Assembly (NCBI RefSeq): GCF_009176975.1 | Contig: NZ_WEZG01000013.1 | Span: 78,579 to 142,578, forward strand | Length of the DNA: 64,000 nucleotides | Direction of reading: 5' to 3' | From: Aureimonas psammosilenae | GTDB lineage: Bacteria; Pseudomonadota; Alphaproteobacteria; Rhizobiales; Rhizobiaceae | Shown here: piece by piece, positions 20,330 through 28,687 of the stretch | How positions within the stretch are numbered: the first letter of the stretch is position 1 | How the letters are laid out: each line of letters opens with the position of its first letter | The notes under the pieces: model-generated | What the model saw: only the letters and a program-made list of their open reading frames with translations | Told to the model about the DNA's origin: nothing | The model's database searches: none | Program-made: the position numbers and the translations under genes

Positions 20330-20409
20330 CGAAGCGTGCAGCCAGATCGGCATTTCTCAGAGCACGAAGATAGCGCACTTGCCACCGGCAGCGACAGAAG
20401 AAACGTCGA

Positions 20410-21582
20410 TCAGTCCCGCAGAACGAAGGCGTCCGTCGCGCCCGCCTTCCAGAGATCCCTAAGCACGAGATCGGCATCGGCAGAGGCGGGAATTTCGAGC
20501 GAATAACTCACCGACCCTTCGGAAGAATCGGCGATCAGCCGCCCGCCCCGGCTTTCGGCTGCGCGGCGGACTTCCGGCAGAACGAGTGCGGCGGAAACAA
20601 AGCCCAGTTCGATACGCTGCGGCTTGGCGCCGGTTGGGCGGGCCAGCGCCGCAAGCGCGGCCACCGAACCGGATTTCGCGGCCGGCGATACGCTCGGCGC
20701 GTAGGAAGCCACCGACATCGGAAGATTCGGGCGCGGCGTCGGCTTGGAGACCGCCCGTCCGGCCGGTGTCGCCGCGGCGCCGCGAATGATGTCGTCGATG
20801 CTCGTCGCCGCGCCCGCAACGTCGCCCTGCGCCCGAACGCCCGGCAGACCCTGCGGCTTCGGGGCCGCGAATGTCGATGAATAGCCGGGGCTACGAGTTT
20901 CGTTCATGGCCAGCATCACGCCCGACGGCAGGCCATCATTGACGGAAGGCTTCGCGTTGCCCGGACGATAGCTCGCCATCAGCATCGGCGTGTCGTCGCC
21001 TTCCAAGGGCGCCTTGCCGATATATTCCACCTTCAAATGACCGAGGCCGTCGTCCTTGTAGCCGAGCATGTGCGCGGCCTCCGAGGAAAGGTCCATCATG
21101 CGATCATCGACATAGGGGCCGCGATCGTTGACGCGCACCACGACATTCGCGCCGGTCTCGATATTGGTGACGCGCGCATAGGACGGGAGCGGAAAGGTCG
21201 GGTGGGCCGCCGACAGCCCGAACATGTCGTAGACTTCGCCATTTGCCGTCAGGCGGCCATGGAAACTGGACCCGTACCAGGACGCGTTGCCGACCTTCAC
21301 GTAGCCGGGCTGTTCCTTGGGATAGTACCACTTGCCCCGAACCTTGTAGGGACGCCCGACCTGCTCACGCCCGCCGCCTTTCGGGACCTTCTTAAGATCG
21401 GTGACGCGCGGGCTGGCCTTCACGCCGTACTGGGACTCGGTGAAGCGCTCCTTCGGGTCACTCTTGATCCGCTCGACCGTCTCGCGCTTGCCTTCCGACT
21501 GGCATCCGGTGAGCAGAAGCGTGGTGGCCGCGAAGGCAGATACCGCGATGCTCTTGCGAAGGCGCCTATCGGTAAAAAGCAT
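20410..21582 (-). CDS. rlpA: Septal ring lytic transglycosylase RlpA-like lipoprotein
   Basis: RlpA is an outer-membrane lipoprotein with a double-psi barrel that cleaves glycan strands lacking stem peptides. The lipobox LLLTGC is preceded by a basic signal sequence when translation starts at 21582. The barrel motif GNASWYGSSFHGR, with ARVTNIETG and VRVNDRGPY, is complete. A C-terminal SPOR-like region (about 310-390) is likely. It lies upstream of dac, another wall enzyme, but is separated by about 80 bases. Confidence 0.9.
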   Translation of the reverse strand: MLFTDRRLRKSIAVSAFAATTLLLTGCQSEGKRETVERIKSDPKERFTESQYGVKASPRVTDLKKVPKGGGREQVGRPYKVRGKWYYPKEQPGYVKVGNASWYGSSFHGRLTANGEVYDMFGLSAAHPTFPLPSYARVTNIETGANVVVRVNDRGPYVDDRMMDLSSEAAHMLGYKDDGLGHLKVEYIGKAPLEGDDTPMLMASYRPGNAKPSVNDGLPSGVMLAMNETRSPGYSSTFAAPKPQGLPGVRAQGDVAGAATSIDDIIRGAAATPAGRAVSKPTPRPNLPMSVASYAPSVSPAAKSGSVAALAALARPTGAKPQRIELGFVSAALVLPEVRRAAESRGGRLIADSSEGSVSYSLEIPASADADLVLRDLWKAGATDAFVLRD

Positions 21583-22192
21583 TCGAACGATCCCCGACCC
21601 AAACTGCGGGAACTGCCGCCGTCGGCTGCGCGACGCTTCCCCCGGCACATTCCCTCGGCTGTAATTCTTAACAAGTCGTGAAAACACGAATCAACCGGTC
21701 TCGCGGAGCTTATCCAAAGCTCCCTGCAAACTTCCTTTATTGACCGCGTCTTTGCCGCAACATGAAAGCCGAACGGTGGCAACCATTCCCGGTGATCCAT
21801 CGAGCCGTCTAGATCGAACGAACGATTTTTCCTATAAGTCTCTGTAGATGCGTGTCTTTGTCGTTTGAAGCGGCATTCGCAATTTGCGCAGACAATCGAC
21901 GGGGTAGCTTCTAGACGCACACCACATGCCCAGTTTAGGACAACTTCTCGCCATAGTTGGCGGTGTTTGAACCGACGATCACATATTGTTACAATCCCCT
22001 CTGCGGACCGGCTCGAATGTCGGACACGGTCTTAATGGAGTTTGATGGGCCACCTGCTCCAGCTACGAACCGAGGTCGGTTGACGGCAGACCTCGGCGAA
22101 CTGTAAAGGCGAATGGCATACCGTTCGGATGGGGATCGGGGTTGCCAAGCGCTCCGCGCGCGGCGATCTTCCAACCTCAAAGCGACATAGAC
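21583..22192. other. Noncoding region between rlpA and the left attachment site
   Basis: This region must hold the rlpA promoter (minus strand) and the original promoter of the interrupted tRNA-Ser. A perfect 8-bp inverted repeat, CCGAGGTC (22070-22077) and GACCTCGG (22089-22096), lies about 100 bases before the tRNA fragment. I see no convincing coding sequence. Confidence 0.5.
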
Positions 22193-22236
22193 GGCACGGA
22201 TGGGTGGCCGAGCGGTTGAAGGCACCGGTCTTGAAA
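22193..22236 (+). repeat. attL core repeat of element 1
   Basis: This 44-base block is identical to 40946-40989. It comprises 5 bases before the tRNA plus tRNA positions 1 through the anticodon loop (CTTGAAA). Identity stops exactly at the end of the loop, consistent with tyrosine-recombinase crossover in the anticodon stem-loop. Confidence 0.9.
22198..22236 (+). pseudogene. 5' fragment of tRNA-Ser(UGA)
   Basis: The first 39 bases of the tRNA-Ser found whole at 40951-41040 are present; the 3' half is replaced by element sequence (TTCGG instead of ACCGG). The acceptor 3' strand, T arm and variable arm are missing, so no functional tRNA can form. Confidence 0.9.
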
Positions 22237-22343
22237 TTCGGTTGCAGCCGTTCCCCCTCGTCCCGCCTTGTGTCGTGAAAACCCGCTGTGTCAGGGTATT
22301 GGCCCCTTCCCTATCCGGCTTTGTCCTGTCAAATATTGGCGTG

Positions 22344-22925
22344 TGCTACCGAGTTGGGTAGCAGAATGGTAGCAGCCTGTTCGCTGAAGGTTCTCGGGCA
22401 CAAATTCGATCAGAGCGTAAGATTGAATTGGGTGTGGGCGCCAGCACCGGATTGCCGGAAAGTGTCCCAAGGTTGGGACACTTCGGATCGGCACCGGCCT
22501 GAGGTCGCGCAAACTGGTGGGAGCGCCGCTACCAGTTCGGGCAACTTGGTAGGGGCGGCCCTACTAGGTCGCGCCATACTGTTCACCGTGAACAGTGTCG
22601 GGGGGTTATGCTCAGGTTGGAGTGGGCCCCTCGGGATGGGGTGGCGTTTCACCACCCCACGGCCGGGTAAAACAGCGGACAGGCTGTCCGTCGTTTCGAG
22701 CCCGCCCGCCCAGGCGAGCACGAAGGCATTGCTATCATGGCAACACCCTACGGCAGGATCACTCAGCTCATCAGCACACCAAACGGCTCGCAGCTGCTGG
22801 TGTCCCGGTCGGCAGCTAATCGCCGAAGATCACACAGTCGATTTGGCCGTCTTCGGCCGATGGGAGGCTAGGACCATAGTTCGGCTTTCCGGGAGGATTG
22901 CGGGTCCTCGCTCAAAGGGCGAGGA
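22344..22925. ncRNA. Hairpin-dense noncoding region, candidate structured RNA
   Basis: At least ten separate inverted repeats, most with different sequences, follow one another. Examples are TGCTACC/GGTAGCA (22344-22363), an 11-bp pair AAGTGTCCCAA/TTGGGACACTT with a 2-base centre (22460-22483), AACTGGT/ACCAGTT enclosing AGCG-C-CGCT (22512-22537), GTAGGG/CCCTAC (22549-22564), ACTGTTCAC/GTGAACAGT (22578-22596), TGGGGTGG/CCACCCCA (22637-22659), CGGACAG/CTGTCCG (22676-22690), GCCGAAGA/TCTTCGGC (22822-22857) and TCCTCGC/GCGAGGA (22905-22925). There is no credible ORF across it. Either strand could be transcribed; a leader of the downstream gene, a free structured RNA, or an array of protein-binding dyads are all possible. 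Confidence 0.4.
22357..22374 (+). repeat. Left arm-type repeat (GGTAGCA pair)
   Basis: This 18-base sequence contains GGTAGCA twice with an 11-base period. An inverted third copy (TGCTACC) lies at 22344-22350. The same 18 bases occur at 40879-40896 just inside the right end, as expected for integrase or excisionase arm-binding sites. Confidence 0.75.
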
Positions 22926-22943
22926 TACGCATGGAGGAAGGTG

Positions 22944-24092
22944 ATGCGAGCGAGTCGCGTCGCTGGCGGAGACCATCGCTTGATCGAGATCAGAACGGTG
23001 TCCTCGCCGAAGGACCTCGACGCCTTCATCGCGCTGCCGAACCGGATCCAGAAGAGCGATTTAGCCTATATCGCGCCACTCGCGATGGAACGGCGCGAAG
23101 CGCTATCGCCGAAGCACAATCCGTTCTTCAGACATTCCGACGTCCGGTTCCTGACCGCGTGGAGGGACGGGAGAATGGTCGGCCGCATCAGCGCGCAGGT
23201 TGACCGCCGCGTCCAAGGCACCGGTCATTTCGGCCTGCTTTCGGCCGAGAACGATCCGGCGATCTTCACCGCTCTGTTTCGTGCGGCTGAGGACTGGCTG
23301 CGGGCGATGGGTCGGACCCACGTTCTCGGCCCCTTCGACCTTTCCATCAACGAGGAGATCGGAACACTCGTCGACGGCTTCGATACTCCGCCCATGCTCT
23401 TGATGCCGCACAATCCGCGTTGGCAGCCGTCAAGGATTGAGGAACAGGGCTACGCCAAGGCCAAAGACGTCTACGCCTACCTCTTCAACGCACCGACCGA
23501 CACGCCGGCCTGGGCCGAACGGCTCGTAGGCCGACAGGCGAGGCGCGGTGTCGTTCTGCGCCAGCTCGAATGGAAGCGATACGATGAAGAACTGGCCGCG
23601 ATCGTCTCAATCTTCAACGACGCCTGGTCGGAGAACTGGAACTTCCTTCCGCTCGACAACCTCGACCTGGAGGCGCTTGCGAAGTCGCTCAAGCCGTTGA
23701 TCCGCAGCGAACTCGTCCAGATCGTCGAGGTCGACGGGAAGGCAGCAGGTTTCGGCGTCTGCCTTCCGAACCTGAACGAGGCGATCCGCGACCTCGACGG
23801 CTCGCTCTTGCCGCTGGGTTGGGCGAAGCTGCTATGGCGTCTGAAGGTGACGGGCACGAAGACTTCGCGAGTTCCGCTGATGGGCGTGCGCAAGCGGTAT
23901 GCTCGAACGCCTCTCGGTGGTGTGCTCCCGCTCATGATTATGAACGCTCTGGGCCGCGAGTCCGTGAAGCTCGGCATGGACCGGATCGAGATGTCGTGGG
24001 TTCTGGAGGACAATCGCGCCATGCGCCACTTGTGCGAGACGATGGCAGGGCCGCCCTACAAGTCCTATCGCGTCTACGAGAAGTCGCTGTAG
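22944..24092 (+). CDS. GNAT-fold acyltransferase-like protein
   Basis: The 382-residue protein belongs to a family of GNAT-fold acyltransferase-like proteins sometimes annotated as dATP pyrophosphohydrolase. Visible are a first GNAT-like half (LTAWRDGRMVGRISAQ), the middle IFNDAWSENWNFLPL, and the closing LGMDRIEMSWVLEDNRAMRHLCE, which matches the acetyl-CoA-binding end of such proteins. GGAGGA at 22933-22938 supports the ATG at 22944. It follows the hairpin-rich region, whose last hairpin ends 8 bases before the Shine-Dalgarno. The substrate is unknown. Confidence 0.7.
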   Translation: MRASRVAGGDHRLIEIRTVSSPKDLDAFIALPNRIQKSDLAYIAPLAMERREALSPKHNPFFRHSDVRFLTAWRDGRMVGRISAQVDRRVQGTGHFGLLSAENDPAIFTALFRAAEDWLRAMGRTHVLGPFDLSINEEIGTLVDGFDTPPMLLMPHNPRWQPSRIEEQGYAKAKDVYAYLFNAPTDTPAWAERLVGRQARRGVVLRQLEWKRYDEELAAIVSIFNDAWSENWNFLPLDNLDLEALAKSLKPLIRSELVQIVEVDGKAAGFGVCLPNLNEAIRDLDGSLLPLGWAKLLWRLKVTGTKTSRVPLMGVRKRYARTPLGGVLPLMIMNALGRESVKLGMDRIEMSWVLEDNRAMRHLCETMAGPPYKSYRVYEKSL

Positions 24093-24123
24093 GCTGGATC
24101 GAACAACGCCGGCAGGACATTCG

Positions 24124-24369
24124 ATGACCGCTCAGCTCTCCGATCTCACGCCCGCGCAGATCCTGCTGCTCGAGCGTCTTGATGACGAATAGGACCATGC
24201 GGACAGTGTCGGCGTTCGGATGACCAGCCTGTCCGACAGAATGCTCGTGACCGCGTTCGGGCTGATCGACCTTGGCTTAGCGACGGTCTCGTTCGGATGG
24301 CAGGGCGCCGGCTGGGTACGGCTATGCGCGGCCGGGCGGCCCGTGATCGAGGAAGGGCTGGCGGAGTGA
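24124..24369 (+). pseudogene. Small gene split by an in-frame amber stop
   Basis: One reading frame runs from ATG 24124 to TGA 24369. It is interrupted only by TAG at 24190-24192: the first part reads MTAQLSDLTPAQILLLERL and the second continues in frame and contains SDRMLVTAFGLIDLGLATV. Read through, it would be an 81-residue, probably winged-helix-like protein. The second half has its own ATG at 24220 and could still be made as a 49-residue product. A recent nonsense mutation is the simplest reading. Confidence 0.5.
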
Positions 24370-24475
24370 GCCTTCGATGGCATGATCTCACTTGGCCGCA
24401 GATTCATCTGCACAACCGGCTGGACAAGCATGCTCGCTTCGCGGGGAGCCGCATCGTGGACGAAGCGGAAGGCTG

Positions 24476-24790
24476 CTAGTGACTTGCGCCACCGAGGTTT
24501 TCGAACGCTGAACGAGCAAGGATGCACTCAGCGTCGCCTGGGACGCACGTTCGGCAGACCGCAGGACGATGTCGATAAATCGAACATCCGGTGTTCTGAC
24601 CAACAACTCCGGTGAGCGCGCAGCATCGGGCCTCGTTGCAGCGCATACCGCTGAGATTCTTCGAGATCATCGATGCTGGGATGTTGTCGATCTCGGCTTC
24701 AGTCTCGGTCGAAAAACGCGGCCAGTCGGCTGAGAAAGAGCAGCAAGCCCCGCAAGCCTGGCAATCGAAAACGTCGATGTGGGTTAGCAT
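24476..24790 (-). CDS. YkgJ-family cysteine-cluster protein
   Basis: The 104-residue protein has the cysteine pattern of the YkgJ/CxxCxxCC family: CQACGACC near the N-terminus, then RCNEARCCAL, GCSIYRHRPAVCRTC and a final Cys. The family is thought to bind a metal or an Fe-S cluster; the function is unknown. It is encoded opposite to its neighbours and is likely cargo. Confidence 0.75.
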   Translation of the reverse strand: MLTHIDVFDCQACGACCSFSADWPRFSTETEAEIDNIPASMISKNLSGMRCNEARCCALTGVVGQNTGCSIYRHRPAVCRTCVPGDAECILARSAFENLGGASH

Positions 24791-24963
24791 GCGGCTGGAT
24801 TAGCACGAGCACGGAACGTGTGAACAAGCGAATGAGGCCCGCGAGGGAAAATAGGAGGGAAATCGACATCCTTTCGTGAGCGAGAGTTCGTGCCGGTCCC
24901 TTCGGCAAATCCGAAGTCGAGACCTACCCCCAGCTCTGACGGGCGAGTAAAGCTTGCTGCCTC

Positions 24964-25533
24964 TCAGGCTGCCGGTCCCAGGCGCTCCTCCAGCGCGATC
25001 CAGAGCAAGACGCGCAAGGAACCTCGCACGGGCCACGGCCGCAAGCTGACGGCCTTCTCTCGCGCCTTTTCGAGATGGATTGTATTCAGAGCTTCGGACA
25101 GTTCGGGCTCGCGGTCCTTCCATGCCGGGATCGACACAAGCACGTCCGACACGGCGGCGAAGATTTCCGACCATAGCCCCTCGCGGTTCGGACCCGTCTC
25201 GCGCACCAGGCGCATCACCTGCCGAAGGTGGTCGGCGCCATGATCACGCAGGATTTCCTCCAGGGCGCCGGCGGCGTGCGTCTCACCCGGCCGGCGCCGA
25301 CGGGACGTTGAGACGATGGTGATGCCGAACTCGGCAGCGATACTGGACAGCGCCTCTGCATGCCTCCCCACGCCTGCCGGTGGTCTGCCTCGGGCTGTGG
25401 AGGGCGAACGGACGGGCTGGGTCGCCGCTGGGACGCGTCGTGCGCTACGCTTGCCTTGCTCCAGACGAAGCGAGCGGAACAGTGATGCTGGCGTTACCTG
25501 TTCAGCCAAGGTCGGGCGCAAATTCCTTTCCAT
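24964..25533 (-). CDS. Hypothetical protein
   Basis: The 189-residue protein has a basic, low-complexity N-terminal third and a helical C-terminal region (GRHAEALSSIAAEFGITIV, then EGLWSEIFAAVSDVLVSIPAW). I do not recognise a family; the C-terminal part looks like a globular domain found in Rhizobiales plasmid or island genes. ATG 25533 is preferred; a GTG start at 25536 is also possible. Confidence 0.55.
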   Translation of the reverse strand: MERNLRPTLAEQVTPASLFRSLRLEQGKRSARRVPAATQPVRSPSTARGRPPAGVGRHAEALSSIAAEFGITIVSTSRRRRPGETHAAGALEEILRDHGADHLRQVMRLVRETGPNREGLWSEIFAAVSDVLVSIPAWKDREPELSEALNTIHLEKAREKAVSLRPWPVRGSLRVLLWIALEERLGPAA

Positions 25534-25686
25534 CACTCACCTCGCTTACGAAACTACGATCTTGTCGGACTACAGAAGCGATGGGAACGGAGCGGCAGAG
25601 CATCCAGCTGAACGGTCGCGCTGTGGAAGCGTCCCTGTCTTATCCATCAATCATCTCCATATGTCGGCGACCGAAGCACCTGAGCG

Positions 25687-25845
25687 ATGCAGATGAAAAA
25701 GCCGAACTTCGATTTCGAACGTCGCGAGCGGGATAAGGCGAAAGCGGTGAAGAAGGCCGATAAGCAGGCTGAGAAAGCCGCAGCGAAGGCGGCGAAGGAT
25801 CAGCCCGACACCGAGGGCAATGCACCGGAAAAGGAACCATCATGA
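25687..25845 (+). CDS. Small highly charged Lys/Ala-rich protein
   Basis: The 52-residue protein is Lys/Glu/Ala-rich and likely one long helix (repeats such as KKADKQAEKAAAKAAK). Its stop overlaps the start of the next gene as ATGA (25842-25845), which is the main reason to call it real. No function is known. Confidence 0.5.
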   Translation: MQMKKPNFDFERRERDKAKAVKKADKQAEKAAAKAAKDQPDTEGNAPEKEPS

Positions 25846-26021
25846 CAAGCAGCAAATCCGCCAGCAAGGACTCGAAGAAAGCCGTTGCCGAGGAAACCTA
25901 TGAGCCGGAAGCGTTTGCGAAAAAGTTCGGAATGCCCATCGGCGAGGCGAAGACCATCATCAAGCGCTACGGACCTTCCCGTCGGAAAATCGACGCTCAT
26001 ATGACTGCTCGCAACGCCTAG
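25842..26021 (+). CDS. DUF3606-like small protein
   Basis: The 59-residue protein has the pattern EAFAKKFGMPIGEAKTII followed by KRYGPSRRKID, resembling the short helix-turn-helix-like DUF3606 family that is common in Rhizobiales. The function is unknown; relatives are often stress-linked. It is translationally coupled to the preceding 52-residue gene. Confidence 0.6.
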   Translation: MTSSKSASKDSKKAVAEETYEPEAFAKKFGMPIGEAKTIIKRYGPSRRKIDAHMTARNA

Positions 26022-26092
26022 AAATACGACAGCGCCGCTGGTGACCAAACGAAGGCGCGGCGTAGGTTATCCAACGACGAGAGGATTTCGGA

Positions 26093-26389
26093 ATGAGCTT
26101 GAGGGCGCAGGATTTCCTGGACAACCTGATCGAAGAGTTCGCGGCCACCGGCCAGAGCCCGTCCGCAGATTTGGCATCCATCGCAATCGAGGAAGCTGCC
26201 GACGAAGGCATGAGCGAGGACGAACTGTTTGAGACCGTGGGGGGCGATCTGAATGCTTACCTTGCAGGTAAGCTGCTGGGGTTACGGACAGAGGAGGAAG
26301 AGGACGCCGTAGATCCTGGCGCTGAATCCGAAGCGGAGTCGCCTTCCTCGGGCCTCAGTGGTCTTCAGCAAGTGATGCGCACGACGTAA
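26093..26389 (+). CDS. Hypothetical acidic protein
   Basis: The 98-residue acidic protein opens with MSLRAQDFLDNLIEEFAATG, and a Glu-rich linker precedes the C-terminus. A purine-rich GAGAGGA element lies about 8 bases before the ATG. I do not recognise the family. Confidence 0.6.
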   Translation: MSLRAQDFLDNLIEEFAATGQSPSADLASIAIEEAADEGMSEDELFETVGGDLNAYLAGKLLGLRTEEEEDAVDPGAESEAESPSSGLSGLQQVMRTT

Positions 26390-26827
26390 CGCTTGGTCGT
26401 TCGCTGAATCGAGATCACTGATGGATGGTGCAGTCTGGGTAGCGCCAACCTGATCCAGCACACCTATGACAGCAGTGCGCCATACCTTATGCTCGTTGGG
26501 CTGATGCCGCGAACTGCTCACCATGCGAGCGGAATGTCCGTTGCGTCGCGACCGCGGACCCAAGATCCTCCAGATTGAGCAACAGTTTTGGAAATCCCGG
26601 CGTCTCACACAGTCCTCGGGCCGGTCGCTGTATTCGCTCACCAAATCATCGAAATAAACTCCCGCTCATCTCCTGACCGAACAAACATCAGTAGGGAGAC
26701 CGCCAAGTTTCGTTTGCTATTCAGCTTCATAGTCCCATCTCTGTGGTGAGGTCGTTGAAGAAATATGGGTTTTCGATCTGGTCGTGACCCGTGCCTCTGG
26801 TGCTTCCGCCCTCCGGAGCTCAGTCTC
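26390..26827. other. Gap without recognisable genes
   Basis: About 440 bases separate two small plus-strand genes. Open frames here have no family features and no good ribosome-binding sites. I see no strong repeat or hairpin. Confidence 0.4.
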
Positions 26828-27046
26828 ATGTTCGGAAATAGAGGTGGCGAGAGCGACGAAACCGTCGCGCGCAAACGTGGTTACATGTTGGAAGCTCAGC
26901 AGCGCTGGCCGTTCCTGACCCGCTACGATCTGACGACCATTCACAATGAACAGCAGCTCACGACGATGGTGAGAGATCGAGCAGGCCTTCTCAGGTCACA
27001 GGCCGACGTCGTCGTGCGCGAGTGGATGAACGGCAAGACGTTCTGA
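26828..27046 (+). CDS. CsbD-like small protein
   Basis: The 72-residue protein from ATG 26828 ends with a pattern close to CsbD/YjbJ stress proteins: RWPFLTRYDLTTI, then QLTTMVRDRAG and an Ala/Val-Trp helix (VVVREWMNGK). CsbD-like proteins are abundant under general stress, with unknown mechanism. A longer frame exists from 26765 but the added residues are not family-like. Confidence 0.55.
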   Translation: MFGNRGGESDETVARKRGYMLEAQQRWPFLTRYDLTTIHNEQQLTTMVRDRAGLLRSQADVVVREWMNGKTF

Positions 27047-27100
27047 CCAGCTCGTCTAATTCTGAAGCTCTATCCAGTTCTTCCATCAATGAGGTGCCCT

Positions 27101-27301
27101 ATGTTCGATCCTCGCCTTGTCCCCACCCGCGCCCCGCATTTGCATCTCGTCTCCGAGCCATTCCCCTGCCTTCAAAGTCCCGAAATGCGGAGCATCGTGG
27201 TTACAATGAATGAGAGGCGGCTTCGGCGGAGCCGTATGGACCTTGAAGACCAAGCGAATGCGGTTCGGTTGTCGACCATGTTGGATCGGGTCGCACCATG
27301 A
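27101..27301 (+). CDS. Hypothetical small protein
   Basis: The 66-residue protein starts MFDPRLVPTRAPHLHLV. GAGGTG lies about 5 bases upstream of ATG 27101, and the stop overlaps the next start as ATGA. It is Arg-rich near the C-terminus. No family is recognised. Confidence 0.5.
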   Translation: MFDPRLVPTRAPHLHLVSEPFPCLQSPEMRSIVVTMNERRLRRSRMDLEDQANAVRLSTMLDRVAP

Positions 27302-27468
27302 AGGCGTTGCTCGCGCAGTTCTATCTGGATCGTGCGCTGGAGTGTCGGGAAGCAGCGGTACGCTCCCCCCTCGCGAACGTCCGAAAGAAGCACACCAAGG
27401 CGGAAGCTAGCTGGCGGACAATGGCTGATCTGGAATTCGTTCGTCAGAAAAGCGCAGAGCCAAAATGA
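27298..27468 (+). CDS. Small hypothetical protein of a Rhizobiales-type family
   Basis: The 56-residue protein has the pattern YLDRALECREAA, a short linker, then KKHTKAEASWRTMADLE. It resembles very common short Rhizobiales proteins with R-A-x-E-C-R and W-x-x-L/M-A motifs. The function is unknown. ATGA overlaps at both ends link it to the genes before and after. Confidence 0.6.
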   Translation: MKALLAQFYLDRALECREAAVRSPLANVRKKHTKAEASWRTMADLEFVRQKSAEPK

Positions 27469-27725
27469 TCCCACCGTTCTCGTCTGCTTCCAACCTGATG
27501 CTCCTCGCCGTCGAATCTCAGCAAGCCGCTCAGTTGCGGCTGTATCATCTGGGATTGGGAGGAAGCGCTGCAATCGACGAGTCTGTTCTGATGGTACGCG
27601 AGAAGCTCGACGCGTTCGGAGCAGCGGCTGGCGTCATGATGTCGGGCGGCTCGTTCGACGACATGATTGATGGCTATCGCGCGATCGTTCAAGCAAATGT
27701 CCGGCGCCTGAGCCGCGAAAGCTGA
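27465..27725 (+). CDS. Hypothetical protein
   Basis: The 86-residue, mostly helical protein begins MIPPFSSASNLMLLAVES and contains GGSFDDMIDGYRAIVQANVR. It overlaps the preceding gene by ATGA. It resembles small phasin-like or hypothetical Rhizobiales proteins; no function can be assigned. Confidence 0.6.
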   Translation: MIPPFSSASNLMLLAVESQQAAQLRLYHLGLGGSAAIDESVLMVREKLDAFGAAAGVMMSGGSFDDMIDGYRAIVQANVRRLSRES

Positions 27726-27823
27726 CCGCAGCGGCACTCATCCTATCGGCGTTCGCTGGGGTCCATTGTCTGATGCCTGGATGAGTCGACGCAGAATTTC
27801 CTGAAGCTCAAGGAAGCAATCCA

Positions 27824-28036
27824 ATGTCGATCAATGAAGATCGCGTCGAGCGAGCCGAACGTCGTCTGCGCGAAGCGGAGTCAAATGTCACTCGGCAGGA
27901 AGAGAAGTTGGCGACGGACGAAACGCGGGGTAACCCGACCGCTGTACGAAATGGCCGCCACGTTCTGCAGTCCTTCAAGGACGCGGTAGTGGCACTGCGG
28001 TTGCGCGTACGAGAAACGCGTCGGCGTCGAGCCTAA
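27824..28036 (+). CDS. Small coiled-coil protein
   Basis: The 70-residue, strongly charged protein has heptad-like repeats over residues 5-65 and an Arg-rich end. AAGGAAG lies about 7 bases before the ATG. The function is unknown. Confidence 0.55.
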   Translation: MSINEDRVERAERRLREAESNVTRQEEKLATDETRGNPTAVRNGRHVLQSFKDAVVALRLRVRETRRRRA

Positions 28037-28082
28037 TTGAGTGAGTCTAAGGCGGCGTGACGTTCTTGTAGGTAGATGATGT

Positions 28083-28298
28083 ATGACAATGCTGCAAACC
28101 GTCTACCGATCACCGAACGGCGACGATTGGACTTTGGAAAACGAAGGAAGTGGCGAGACTGTTGTCGTTCACCGCGCCAATATACCGTCGGGTGGAGCCG
28201 TCACGCATATAGCAATCTTTGATTTGCTTGAACGCAATTCTGGCAGTCCGGAAGCCGAGGCTGTACGGCGTGCTCTCGCGCAAGCCGGCACAAACTGA
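28083..28298 (+). CDS. Hypothetical small protein
   Basis: The 71-residue protein reads MLQTVYRSPNGDDWTL and then a beta-rich segment followed by a helix ending EAVRRALAQA. Similar short proteins occur beside stress genes in Rhizobiales, but I cannot name the family. It is the last of the small plus-strand genes. Confidence 0.55.
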   Translation: MTMLQTVYRSPNGDDWTLENEGSGETVVVHRANIPSGGAVTHIAIFDLLERNSGSPEAEAVRRALAQAGTN

Positions 28299-28339
28299 TC
28301 AAGCCTGCATGATCTATGTCAGGGAATCGTGATCGTACA

Positions 28340-28687
28340 TCACCCAGTCTTTGCTTTTCGGGTATAGAGCTTGCGAAGCTTTGGCTCCGGTCGCGGTGGG
28401 CCGCGCAAGGCCGCCACCTTCTCCGGGTTCACGACGGTGCCGATGTGCGGGGTGAGGTTCGGGCGCAGAAGCCAGCCCATGCCGTACCAAACCTCGTCGA
28501 TTTGCTGAGCAGTGAGCTTCGAGAACGAGCGCAGGGGGACGCCCGCATGCCATGCGATCTCTGCCCGTGTCCGGCGCTCACTATCCCCTCGATAGATGCG
28601 CTGGTACTGCTCCATCGGGATCGGGCGGACGACGATCCAGCCGAGGTCGAGGCCGATGGGTTCGCCTTCGCCATACTCGCCGGTCAT
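28340..28687 (-). CDS. Phage-type hypothetical protein
   Basis: The 115-residue protein contains RAEIAWHAGVPLRSFSKL and a basic C-terminus. Its ATG overlaps the stop of the preceding gene (ATGA 28684-28687). It is the last gene of the minus-strand phage block. The function is unknown. Confidence 0.6.
   Translation of the reverse strand: MTGEYGEGEPIGLDLGWIVVRPIPMEQYQRIYRGDSERRTRAEIAWHAGVPLRSFSKLTAQQIDEVWYGMGWLLRPNLTPHIGTVVNPEKVAALRGPPRPEPKLRKLYTRKAKTG

Noticed and set aside
22344..22925. Conjugative origin of transfer (oriT) as explanation of the inverted repeats
   Set aside because: No relaxase or mobilisation gene is seen in element 1, and the repeats do not centre on one nick-like site.
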